This document shows positions 15,948 to 24,294 of a stretch of 64,000 bases of DNA, piece by piece; the first letter of the stretch is position 1, and every line of letters starts with the position of its first letter. The position numbers were made by a program, and so were the translations under genes. The stretch is from Bacillota bacterium. Lineage in GTDB: Bacteria; Bacillota; Clostridia; Acetivibrionales; DTU013. The DNA is taken from the NCBI GenBank assembly GCA_023435745.1, contig JAEZMD010000002.1:186001-250000 (forward strand). Direction: 5' to 3'. The notes beneath the pieces are model-generated. The model did not search any database. It was not told where the DNA came from and saw only the letters and a list, made by a program, of their open reading frames with translations.

Positions 15948-18026
15948 ATGGAAGGCAGATTACTTGGAAATAGATATCAATTGATTGAAAGGATTGGCGG
16001 GGGCGGTATGGCAATCGTTTACAAAGCGAAATGCCTCCTGCTCAATCGTTATGTCGCTATAAAAATCCTACGGAGCGAATTCACCGACGATGAAGAGTTT
16101 GTGAAGCGATTCCGTGTGGAAGCGCAGGCGGCGGCCAGCCTGAACCATCCGAATATTGTGTCTATCTACGATGTGGGCAAGCAGGATGATTCGCAATATA
16201 TCGTCATGGAATTCATCGATGGCATCACGTTAAAGGATTACATCAATAAAAAAGGTGTGCTGCCCTGGAGGGAAGCAGTCGGGATAGCGGTACAGATTTG
16301 TTCTGCGCTGGAACAGGCACATAAAAACCATATCGTACATCGTGATATCAAGCCTCATAATATCATGATTACAAATGAAGGTATCGCCAAGGTCACTGAT
16401 TTCGGTATCGCCAGAGCTGTCACTTCTGCAACGATTACTATGGTGGGCAGTACGATCGGCTCTGTTCATTATTTTTCACCGGAGCAGGCGAGAGGCAGCT
16501 TCACCGACGAAAAATCAGACCTTTATTCACTTGGCGTCACCATATATGAAATGGTGACGGGGAGAGTTCCATTTGACGGAGAATCACCGGTAGCAGTGGC
16601 CTTGAAACACATACAGGAAAAAGCGGAGCGTCCGATCGACGTAAATCCTTCTATTCCGAAGGGAATAAACGACCTGATTTTAAAGGCGATGAAGAAGGAT
16701 CAGAATCTGCGTTACCAGACAGCCTCAGATATGCTCAACGATCTGAAAAGAACGTTGAACGACCCAAATACAAGGATCGCAGGCAGCAATGCAGCGGAGG
16801 ATCTTCCCACAAGGAAAATGCAGGCCGTAGGCGCTGATATCCAAACGCTTGCAGAGGATGAAAATGAAGCTGACAATGATTATAAAAATATATATAGAAA
16901 TGTAAGCAAGATAAATTCGGGAGCAGAATTAGTATTGGATGAAGGTGAGAATACGATGGCAGTCAAGAAGAAGGATCGGCTGAGCATGTGGCTTGGGATT
17001 GGCGCCGGTCTTGTCATAGCGGGAATTATCTTTTTTATCGGACTTAAGCTGCTTATTCCGATTATTACACCTGAAGCTTCGGACGCATATGTGGTCGAGA
17101 ATTATTTGAACAAGAATTTCAACGATGTCGTGGAGGAACTAGAAAAATATGGCATCACAGCCGTTGAGCATGAAAGAATAAACAGTGATACAGTCAAGCA
17201 GGATATCATAATTTCACAGGATGTAGCTGTCGGAAACACTCTGAAGCCGGGCAGCTCCATCAAATTCAGAATCAGCGCCGGCCCTGAGCTGGTGCAGATC
17301 CCGGATATTTCGGGTCAGGAGTCCAGAATGGGCGAGCAAATCCTCAGAGGTCTTGAACTGATACCGGAAGAGAAGACGGAGCACAGTGAAACCGTGGCGA
17401 CAGGCGCTGTTATCAGAACGGAGCCGGCTGCACTGCAAGAAGTGAAGCCTTATACAAACGTGACAATATACGTTAGCCTTGGCCCTAAGCTGGAAATGGT
17501 CAAGGTTCCCACTCTGGTCGGGCTTACGAGGGCAAAGGCGGAAAAGCTTATACTTGATAGCAAGCTGAAGATCGGAAAGATTATTCCTGATGATGAAATC
17601 AGCGATGTGGCTTTGATCACAAAGCAATATCCTTTGGCGGGAGACGAAGTGGAAGAGGGTACTGCTGTTGAGATGAACTTTACCCCCGTAGAAGAGGAGT
17701 CTGTTACGGAGCCCGGAACGACCGTGCCAGGGGAAGGAACAGCGGATACGCCGACTGAGCCGAACACACCGACCGATCCGGACGACTCGCCAAAAAGAAC
17801 AAGACTTCTGCCCATTGATCTGGATCCCACTAGATCATATGGAGATACGGTTATGGTATTTGTAGAAACGACTCCATCGGATACAAATATATCAAAGATT
17901 GATTTTAACGAGGCGATACCGAGAACCAGTTTCCCGTTCAGCGTGAAGATTACGCTGGCAGACCAGGGAACGACCCATGTGGTCGTCAAGCTTGATGGTG
18001 TGCTGGCTCTGGAAGGTGATTATTAG
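15948..18026 (+). CDS. prkC: PASTA-domain serine/threonine protein kinase
   Basis: 692 residues. The cytosolic kinase domain (~10-270) has the glycine loop IGGGGMAIVYKA, Lys39 in VAIKIL, HRDIKPHN, DFGIA and SPEQARG. A juxtamembrane linker is followed by one TM helix (WLGIGAGLVIAGIIFF, ~345-367), then three extracellular PASTA repeats that sense muropeptides/lipid II, a Thr/Pro-rich spacer (TEPGTTVPGEGTAD) and a C-terminal beta-rich domain not found in all homologues. The ATG at 15948, 5 nt after GAAGGTG, is preferred to the GTG at 15930 overlapping prpC. Confidence 0.95.
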   Translation: MEGRLLGNRYQLIERIGGGGMAIVYKAKCLLLNRYVAIKILRSEFTDDEEFVKRFRVEAQAAASLNHPNIVSIYDVGKQDDSQYIVMEFIDGITLKDYINKKGVLPWREAVGIAVQICSALEQAHKNHIVHRDIKPHNIMITNEGIAKVTDFGIARAVTSATITMVGSTIGSVHYFSPEQARGSFTDEKSDLYSLGVTIYEMVTGRVPFDGESPVAVALKHIQEKAERPIDVNPSIPKGINDLILKAMKKDQNLRYQTASDMLNDLKRTLNDPNTRIAGSNAAEDLPTRKMQAVGADIQTLAEDENEADNDYKNIYRNVSKINSGAELVLDEGENTMAVKKKDRLSMWLGIGAGLVIAGIIFFIGLKLLIPIITPEASDAYVVENYLNKNFNDVVEELEKYGITAVEHERINSDTVKQDIIISQDVAVGNTLKPGSSIKFRISAGPELVQIPDISGQESRMGEQILRGLELIPEEKTEHSETVATGAVIRTEPAALQEVKPYTNVTIYVSLGPKLEMVKVPTLVGLTRAKAEKLILDSKLKIGKIIPDDEISDVALITKQYPLAGDEVEEGTAVEMNFTPVEEESVTEPGTTVPGEGTADTPTEPNTPTDPDDSPKRTRLLPIDLDPTRSYGDTVMVFVETTPSDTNISKIDFNEAIPRTSFPFSVKITLADQGTTHVVVKLDGVLALEGDY

Positions 18027-18088
18027 AAATACCGACAGGAAGCTTTGACTCGTTTTTATACGATGCAAAAACAGGGGAGGTTCTGCGA

Positions 18089-18982
18089 TTGCTGTCAGGC
18101 ATTATCATTAAGGGAATTGGCGGATTCTATTATGTGTCATCAGAGGATAATGGCATAGTTGAATGCAAGGCCAGAGGAATATTCCGAAAGAACGGGTTAA
18201 CACCCCTGACAGGGGATAGAGTTCACTTTTCCCTCACTGACCGCGCACAACGAAAAGGCAGTATCGATCAGATCGGGGAAAGGTCATCCATTCTGGTCAG
18301 GCCTGCCGTTGCCAATGTCGATCAGATGGTCGCCGTTATCGCCGCAAAATCGCCTGAGCCTGATATGATGCTGCTGGACAAGCTGTTGGTAACAGTGGAA
18401 AAGAAAAGAATCCGAGCTGTTATATGTATCAACAAGACTGATCTGGATCATGAAAATTTAAGTGCGGAGCTGTGCAAAACTTATGCTGCTGCAGGGTTCG
18501 ATGTTGTTCAAACAAATATTAATGAAGCAGAGGGCTTCAACGAACTAAGATCTCTGCTCAGGAATCATATCTCAGTTTTCGCCGGACAGTCCGGCGTTGG
18601 GAAATCCACGCTGCTAAACAGGGTAATGAACACCATGGTCATGAAGACCGGCGAGTTGAGTGACAGGCTTGACAGAGGAAAGCATACAACCAGACACGCA
18701 GAGCTCATTGAGCTGGCAGGCGGCGGTTATATAGTCGATACCCCCGGGTTTAGTTCCTTTGAGCTTGCCGGGATCGGTTATCAGGAGCTTGCGCAATTGT
18801 ACCCGGAATTCGGTGAATATGTCATGTATTGCAGATTTTCCGGCTGCAGCCATATCAACGAGCCGGACTGCGCGGTGAAAAAAGCGCTGGAGGACCGGCG
18901 GATCGACGGCGGGAGATATCAGCGGTATGTTGAGTTATATGCGTTATTGAAGCTGGAAGACGAAATGAAATATAAAAAATGA
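18089..18982 (+). CDS. rsgA: ribosome small subunit-dependent GTPase A
   Basis: 297 residues, a circularly permuted GTPase for 30S maturation. An N-terminal OB-fold (~1-70) is followed by G4 CINKTDLD, then G1 GQSGVGKSTLLN and G3 DTPGFSS in permuted order. A C-terminal zinc site reads YCRFSGCSHINEPDC. TTG start at 18089 behind GGGGAGG. It is part of the prpC-prkC-rsgA-rpe-thiN cluster conserved in Firmicutes. Confidence 0.95.
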   Translation: MLSGIIIKGIGGFYYVSSEDNGIVECKARGIFRKNGLTPLTGDRVHFSLTDRAQRKGSIDQIGERSSILVRPAVANVDQMVAVIAAKSPEPDMMLLDKLLVTVEKKRIRAVICINKTDLDHENLSAELCKTYAAAGFDVVQTNINEAEGFNELRSLLRNHISVFAGQSGVGKSTLLNRVMNTMVMKTGELSDRLDRGKHTTRHAELIELAGGGYIVDTPGFSSFELAGIGYQELAQLYPEFGEYVMYCRFSGCSHINEPDCAVKKALEDRRIDGGRYQRYVELYALLKLEDEMKYKK

Positions 18983-19002
18983 ACAGGAAGGGAATCGGAA
19001 CG

Positions 19003-19668
19003 ATGATTAAAATTGCTCCATCGATTCTGGCGTCCGACTATTCAAAGCTTGGTGAGGAGATAACCAGGGTTGAAAAGGCCGGCGCCGACATGATACATAT
19101 TGATGTAATGGACGGGCATTTTGTGCCGAACATCACTGTTGGTCCGCCTGTGGTTAAGAGCCTGCGAAAAATAACCGGACTTCCTTTTGACGTCCATTTG
19201 ATGATAGAGAATCCGGATAAGCATCTGGACAGTTTCATCGAAGCCGGAGCGGACATAATATCGGTACATATTGAGAACAATCCCCACCTGCATCGCACAC
19301 TGCAGTATATCAGGCAGAGGAATGTCAGGGCATCGGTGGTTCTGAATCCAACCACACCGCTCAACACATTGGAGATGGTGCTGCCATATGTGGATATGAT
19401 TTTATTGATGACGGTCAACCCGGGGTTTGGCGGTCAGAAATACATCGAGGAGATGACGGGGAAGATCCGAGAGCTCAGGAAAATGTCCGATAAGCGTGGT
19501 CTAAAGCTGGACATAGAGGTGGATGGAGGCATCGATGCCGAAAATGTCTACAGGGTTACGCAGGCAGGCGCAAATATCCTGGTGGCCGGATCAACAGTTT
19601 TCAATGCGCCCGATGCCGCCGAGATTATAAGCCTGCTTAGGAAGAATGCATTCGGTGGTTATGTATGA
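19003..19668 (+). CDS. rpe: ribulose-phosphate 3-epimerase
   Basis: 221-residue TIM barrel interconverting ribulose-5-P and xylulose-5-P. Metal and catalytic motifs APSILASDYSKL, HIDVMDGHFVPNIT, DVHLMI, MTVNPGFGGQ and EVDGGI are intact. The ATG at 19003 gives the normal N-terminus; an ATG at 18979 overlapping the rsgA stop (ATGA) would add eight residues and cannot be excluded. Confidence 0.95.
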   Translation: MIKIAPSILASDYSKLGEEITRVEKAGADMIHIDVMDGHFVPNITVGPPVVKSLRKITGLPFDVHLMIENPDKHLDSFIEAGADIISVHIENNPHLHRTLQYIRQRNVRASVVLNPTTPLNTLEMVLPYVDMILLMTVNPGFGGQKYIEEMTGKIRELRKMSDKRGLKLDIEVDGGIDAENVYRVTQAGANILVAGSTVFNAPDAAEIISLLRKNAFGGYV

Positions 19669-20300
19669 ACTGCGTCATTTTTTGCGGCGGCGTCATTGAA
19701 GATTATGATCCGATTAATAAGTATGCGCAGGGTGCGCAGCTGATTCTCTGTGTGGATAGCGGAGCGCGTCACTGCAGGAAATTACAGATCGTTCCTGACT
19801 ATCTTATCGGTGATTTTGATTCTATCTCTGAAGAAGATTTTACGGCACTGGCCGAGGCCGGTGCTTCAGTGATGAGGTTTCCCTCCGAAAAGGACATGAC
19901 CGACAGTGAGCTCGCAATTCAAGTTGCTTATGAAAAAGGCTGCCGCCGAATCATACTCCTTGGGGCGATCGGATCAAGAATCGATCATACGCTTTCCAAC
20001 CTGTTTTTGTTAAAAAAGCTGGCAGACCTCAATGTCGAGGGCGTTATTGTCAATGAGAAAAATGAGATCAGAATGATTAGAGATCATATTGAGCTTAAAA
20101 GTGAGAAGGATACGTTTCTTTCTTTGCTGCCTGTTGACGGTAATGCAGTCGGTGTTACGACCAGTGGACTATATTATCCCTTGACGGAGGCTACTTTGGA
20201 GGTGGGATCCTCGTGGGGCGTCAGCAACCGGTTTACCGCTGATGTTGCCTCCGTATCGGTAAAGCAAGGCTATCTGCTGGTCATTAAGTCAAGAGATTAG
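19665..20300 (+). CDS. thiN: thiamine pyrophosphokinase
   Basis: 211 residues. It transfers pyrophosphate from ATP to thiamine. Motifs LIGDFDSISEED, PSEKDMTDSELA and LGAIGSRIDHTLSN mark the catalytic domain; a C-terminal beta-sandwich thiamine-binding domain includes VTTSGLYYPLTEA and SNRF. The start overlaps the rpe stop by 4 nt (ATGA). It is the last gene of the operon. Confidence 0.93.
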   Translation: MNCVIFCGGVIEDYDPINKYAQGAQLILCVDSGARHCRKLQIVPDYLIGDFDSISEEDFTALAEAGASVMRFPSEKDMTDSELAIQVAYEKGCRRIILLGAIGSRIDHTLSNLFLLKKLADLNVEGVIVNEKNEIRMIRDHIELKSEKDTFLSLLPVDGNAVGVTTSGLYYPLTEATLEVGSSWGVSNRFTADVASVSVKQGYLLVIKSRD

Positions 20301-20322
20301 GGGCAGACATGGGTATGGATAT

Positions 20323-20349
20323 GGGGACGGCAGGCAAAAGAACCGCCCC
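20323..20349. repeat. REP-like palindromic element between thiN and the aminotransferase
   Basis: GGGG-A-CGG (20323-20330) pairs with CCG-CCCC (20343-20349). The reverse strand reads GGGGGCGGTTCTTTTGCC, resembling the GGGGACGGTTCTTTTG palindromic repeats I know from many Clostridia intergenic regions. It lies between convergent genes and could double as a terminator stem, but lacks a U run. Confidence 0.5.
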
Positions 20350-20361
20350 CTGTCAGTTGCC

Positions 20362-21543
20362 TCATTTATATGCTTCAGCCAAGGCCTCAAAGGCTTTTTG
20401 TGAATTGATAACAGTCTTTTCATCCACGCAGTAGGCGAGCCTGAAATGGCCTTTGCATCCAAAGCCGGCTCCCGGTACAATGACCAGATTATACTTTACT
20501 GCAGCTTTGCAGAATTCAACATCGTCTTCAATCGGAGAGCGGGGGAAAAGATAAAAGGCGCCTTGCGGCTTAAAGCAATTGAAACCGGCTTTTGTTATAA
20601 TGTCGTACAGCATATCTCTTCTCTTTTTATAAGCGGTTGCATCTACTGTGGCATCAAGGGAATCGGGCAGTATTCTCTGGAAAAGGGCAGGTGCGTTGAC
20701 AAAGCCCAATGTCCTCGTTGAGAAAATAAGTCCGTCAATCAGGGCAGTGGTATCGCCCATCAGAGGATTGACTGCCACAAAGCCGATTCTCTCACCCGGA
20801 AGCGACAATGATTTACTAAAGGAATTGACCATGATGGAGCGCTTGAATATGGTAAATACGGAGGGTACCTCAACCCCGTCATATACGATCTTGTCGTAGG
20901 GCTCATCGGATATGACACAGATTTCCGTTCCGAATTCTTTTTCACGCGCGCTTATTTTTTCGGCCAGCTTCTCAAGGGTGCTGCGGCTATAGACGGCTCC
21001 TGAAGGATTGTTCGGGGTGTTGATGAGAACAGCCTTTGTCCTGGGTGTAATGGCGTCATACAGGCGCTGAGGGTCCGGCTGGAAGGTGGAGCGATCCGTA
21101 TCGACGACGACGACCCTGCCGCCGTGATTATCCACATAAAACAGATATTCCGCAAAGTAAGGAGCAAATATGATAACTTCCTCGCCGGGGTTCAGCAGAG
21201 TTTTGAGCACAACGTTCAGCGCACCTCCGGCTCCGCACTCCATGACCACATGCTGTGCGTAGATGGGTAAGCCGCTTGCTTTCCGGAGCCTGTCAGCGAG
21301 TGCAGCCCGGACATTCAGATACCCCGCATTGCTCATATATCCGTGCATTTTCGGCGTGTCCGCCAGCACAGCCTTTTTCAGAGCCTCTTTTACTGCTTCC
21401 GGCGGTTCGATGTCGGGGTTGCCAAGCGAAAAATCGTATACGTTATCTGCTCCGACTTTTTTGCGGAGCTTTTCTCCTTCTTCAAACATAGCCCTGATCC
21501 ATGATGATCTGCTAAGATTGTCAAGTATCTTCTTTGAAACCAT
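20362..21543 (-). CDS. pyridoxal phosphate-dependent aminotransferase (class I/II)
   Basis: 393 residues, AspC/AlaT-like fold type I. Visible motifs are FSLGNPDIEPPEAV, the PLP-binding GAGGALNVVLKTLL, LINTPNNPSGAVYS, ISDEPYDKIVYD and the Schiff-base lysine in NSFSKSLSLPGERIGF. The likely role is amino-acid transamination; the substrate is not readable. The ATG at 21543 is used because AGGAG sits 8 nt upstream, whereas a GTG at 21552 abuts it. It follows rqcH by 35 nt and is probably co-transcribed. Confidence 0.9.
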   Translation of the reverse strand: MVSKKILDNLSRSSWIRAMFEEGEKLRKKVGADNVYDFSLGNPDIEPPEAVKEALKKAVLADTPKMHGYMSNAGYLNVRAALADRLRKASGLPIYAQHVVMECGAGGALNVVLKTLLNPGEEVIIFAPYFAEYLFYVDNHGGRVVVVDTDRSTFQPDPQRLYDAITPRTKAVLINTPNNPSGAVYSRSTLEKLAEKISAREKEFGTEICVISDEPYDKIVYDGVEVPSVFTIFKRSIMVNSFSKSLSLPGERIGFVAVNPLMGDTTALIDGLIFSTRTLGFVNAPALFQRILPDSLDATVDATAYKKRRDMLYDIITKAGFNCFKPQGAFYLFPRSPIEDDVEFCKAAVKYNLVIVPGAGFGCKGHFRLAYCVDEKTVINSQKAFEALAEAYK

Positions 21544-21578
21544 TTCGTCCACTCCTGTATTTTTTAATTTATATTATA

Positions 21579-23351
21579 CTAAATTTGCGGGAATAGCAAT
21601 CGGGCTTTGTCGGGCATCACCACTGCTGTATTATAGTTGACATAGACTACCATACCCGGTTTGGCGCCCGACGGCTTACTGACATTCTTCACTATGGTGT
21701 AATCCACCTGAACATTGGCGGACATTTTGGCTTTGCTATGCCACGCGGCCAGTATTGCTGCCTCCTCCAGCGTACGTTCCGGGATATCACGCCCATTTCG
21801 CCTGATAATGACATGGGATCCGGGGATGTTTTTGGTATGCAGCCAGGTGTCGTTGGATTGGGCAAATTTCAGGGTCAGGTAATCATTTTGTCTGTTGTTC
21901 TTTCCTACATAGATGTCAAAGCCGTCAGAGGATTTGAAACGCAGGGGATCCGTCATCTTCTGCTGTTTACCGGCAGCGGGCTTCTTACTGCCGCGTTTCT
22001 TTCTTAGCGACATATAGCCTTGATCCGCAAGCTCCTGCCTGACTTCGTCCATTTCACGCAGCGCTGTACAGTTATCCAGCAGTTGAAGGACGCTTTCCAG
22101 ATATTCCAGTTCCTTGCGGGTATCCTCCAACTGGCGGCTCGTATACATGAAGGTGCTTTTTGCCCGGGCATATTTCTTAAAATACCGCTGTGCGTTCTGC
22201 TGCGGCAGCAGATTGGGATCCAGCGGGACATTGACATACTCATCTGCGTTTTCAGAATAATAATTGAGCAGCGAAACGCATTCGGTGTTTTGAGGAATTG
22301 CATATATGCTGGCTGTAATCAGCTCGCCGTAGAGCTTGAGCTTTTCCCGGTCAGCCACATCCCGCAGGGTTTCCTGCTGTATGGACAGCTTCTTTGAACA
22401 GCGGTCAATGACGGTGTTAAGCACCTTGTACAGATCGGCTTTTTTTTGTCTTAGACGCTCGGCATTGTCACGCGAAGCGTAGAACGTATCCAGCACATTG
22501 CTGATGGAGTCCGACGAGGCGGTGTATTTGTATTGCCGGATGCCAAGACAATGGAAATCAAGCGGCTTTTGATGTTGTTCGTCTTCAAATATGACGCAAG
22601 GAGCGTATTTGCTATTCCTGATTTCGTCAAGAACAGAATCCAGCGCCGTTTTCAGCGCATCACGACACTCAGGAGTAAGCGAAGCTGCGCCTGTCCGATT
22701 TTCAATGCCTGCTCTGAAGCTAATTTCACGGCATAGAAGCAGGCTGAAGCCTTTGATATGCTCAAGTAAAAACTTATCTACAGTCTGGTTGGATGCATCA
22801 AGGCTTTGCAGCAGCGCTGACGTGTCCAACACGCCGGGAGAGAGCTTATCCTGTGCGGGGGGCAGTACATACGGCCTTGCGGGCATGACCTCACGGACAC
22901 TGCTGACATCTGCGTCCACATGCTTGATGGAATCTATGATCTTATTATCGCTATTGAGCAGGATAATATTGCTGTAGCGCCCCATTACTTCAATTAGAAG
23001 CTTCTTTTCCGAGATGTCGCCCAGCTCATTGGTTGCTTCGATGACCAATCCGATGATCCTCTCATAGTCGTTGAATTCAAAGGACAGGATCCTTCCTCCG
23101 GTTATATGCTTTCTTAGGAGCATGCAGAAGACAGGCGGAACTGCGGGGTTTTCCTTCACAGCCTCAGTCAAATGGATTCTGGGGTAATTCGGACTGGCGC
23201 TGAGCACCAGCCTGTGGTTTTTATTCCATGCTCTGACCAGTAATACGATCTCGTCGGCTTCGGGTTGTAATACTTTTTCAACACGGCCGGAGGAGAGCTT
23301 TTCCGTCAGTTCATCTACGATGCTTTTTGCTACGATACCGTCAAAAGGCAA
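21579..23351 (-). CDS. rqcH: ribosome quality control factor RqcH (NFACT family)
   Basis: 590 residues. Domain order is NFACT-N (MPFDGIVAKSIVDELTEKL), helix-hairpin-helix, coiled coil (~290-440 with KYARAKSTFMYTSRQLEDTRKELEY-type heptads) and NFACT-R (GFDIYVGKNNRQNDYLT, TWLHTKNIPGSHVII). It binds stalled 50S-peptidyl-tRNA and recruits tRNA-Ala for Ala-tailing; older annotations call it a fibronectin-binding protein. TTG start behind AAAGGAG. A perfect 7-bp hairpin lies just upstream of the ribosome-binding site. Confidence 0.93.
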   Translation of the reverse strand: MPFDGIVAKSIVDELTEKLSSGRVEKVLQPEADEIVLLVRAWNKNHRLVLSASPNYPRIHLTEAVKENPAVPPVFCMLLRKHITGGRILSFEFNDYERIIGLVIEATNELGDISEKKLLIEVMGRYSNIILLNSDNKIIDSIKHVDADVSSVREVMPARPYVLPPAQDKLSPGVLDTSALLQSLDASNQTVDKFLLEHIKGFSLLLCREISFRAGIENRTGAASLTPECRDALKTALDSVLDEIRNSKYAPCVIFEDEQHQKPLDFHCLGIRQYKYTASSDSISNVLDTFYASRDNAERLRQKKADLYKVLNTVIDRCSKKLSIQQETLRDVADREKLKLYGELITASIYAIPQNTECVSLLNYYSENADEYVNVPLDPNLLPQQNAQRYFKKYARAKSTFMYTSRQLEDTRKELEYLESVLQLLDNCTALREMDEVRQELADQGYMSLRKKRGSKKPAAGKQQKMTDPLRFKSSDGFDIYVGKNNRQNDYLTLKFAQSNDTWLHTKNIPGSHVIIRRNGRDIPERTLEEAAILAAWHSKAKMSANVQVDYTIVKNVSKPSGAKPGMVVYVNYNTAVVMPDKARLLFPQI

Positions 23352-23367
23352 TTACAACACTCCTTTG

Positions 23368-23389
23368 CCCGCATAAATACTGATGCGGG
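23368..23389 (-). other. 5' UTR hairpin of rqcH
   Basis: CCCGCAT and ATGCGGG form a perfect 7-bp stem with an 8-nt loop immediately upstream of the AAAGGAG ribosome-binding site on the rqcH strand. Confidence 0.5.
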
Positions 23390-23410
23390 AATATTTACAT
23401 GCTCCAGACA

Positions 23411-23454
23411 TAAAAAAAGAAGCCTGTCATAGTATATATTATTTATGTCAGGCT
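23411..23454 (-). terminator. reverse-strand terminator insulating rqcH from the polysaccharide locus
   Basis: On the reverse strand AGCCTG-A-CATA pairs with TATG-A-CAGGCT (12-nt loop, one A-A mismatch) and is followed by TTCTTTTTTTA. It would stop leftward transcription entering rqcH. On the forward strand the same hairpin lies in the leader region of cpsD. Confidence 0.5.
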
Positions 23455-23517
23455 GTGAAGGGTCCGGAGCTTGAAAATATAACTGTTGAGTCTTTTACAA
23501 TAAGGGGGGCAGCCATT

Positions 23518-24189
23518 TTGACTGATTCCAGGGTTTTAATTACTCATGAAAATCCGAAATCGCCGATCTCAGAGGCTTATAGAATGCTTCGGACCAATAT
23601 CCTGTTTTCAAACCTGGACAGACCGTTGAAATCGTTTGAGGTAACCAGTTTTAGCGTTAATGAGGGTAAAACTACTACTGTTGCAAATCTTGCAGTAATC
23701 TTTTCACAACAGGGGAGCAGAGTACTGCTTATTGACGCAGATCTTAGGAAACCCGTAATTCATCGTATCTTTGGCTTTGAAAACAACAACGGGCTGACAG
23801 ATATTCTATTGAAACACGATGATTACGCGAAATACATTAAGAGAAGTCAGATAGAGCATTTGGATGTGCTTGTATGCGGGACTATACCTCCCAACCCTTC
23901 GGAGCTTTTGCTGTCCAGGGCTATGAGAAACTTAATTCAGCAGGTCAGGGATTGTTACGATATCGTCCTGATTGATGCACCTCCGGTAGGAATAGTAACA
24001 GATGCCGCAATAACCTCAACTATGGTCGATGGCGTCATTCTTGTCGCTGCTTCCGGTAAAGTCACGGTTGATGAGCTGTTACGGGCAAAAGAACTTCTTA
24101 ACAAGGTTAATGCAAATATTATTGGAGTAGTATTGAATAAAATCAATCAGAAATCTGCCGGTTACTATTATAATCACTACTATGGTTAA
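23518..24189 (+). CDS. CpsD/CapB-type tyrosine-protein kinase
   Basis: ~223-residue BY-kinase ATPase domain that, with a CpsC/Wzz partner, controls polysaccharide chain length. Walker A is SFSVNEGKTTT (Lys51; VNEGK where many homologues have a PGEGK-type sequence), Walker A' is VLLIDADLRKP and Walker B is IVLIDAPP. The C-terminal tail SAGYYYNHYYG is the tyrosine cluster used for trans-autophosphorylation. The TTG at 23518 is chosen because a run of G (AAGGGGGG) is 8 nt upstream; an ATG at 23383 would add 45 non-conserved residues. The partner CpsC lies 6 kb downstream, an unusual separation. Confidence 0.9.
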   Translation: MTDSRVLITHENPKSPISEAYRMLRTNILFSNLDRPLKSFEVTSFSVNEGKTTTVANLAVIFSQQGSRVLLIDADLRKPVIHRIFGFENNNGLTDILLKHDDYAKYIKRSQIEHLDVLVCGTIPPNPSELLLSRAMRNLIQQVRDCYDIVLIDAPPVGIVTDAAITSTMVDGVILVAASGKVTVDELLRAKELLNKVNANIIGVVLNKINQKSAGYYYNHYYG

Positions 24190-24294
24190 TGTAAGCAGCC
24201 GTCAATTCTTGAAGGTTGTTCGTGTTCTACATACAGGCAGTATTGAATAAGCTGTATATGGCTCGTATTCCATTGTTAAAGGAAGTGAAATATT

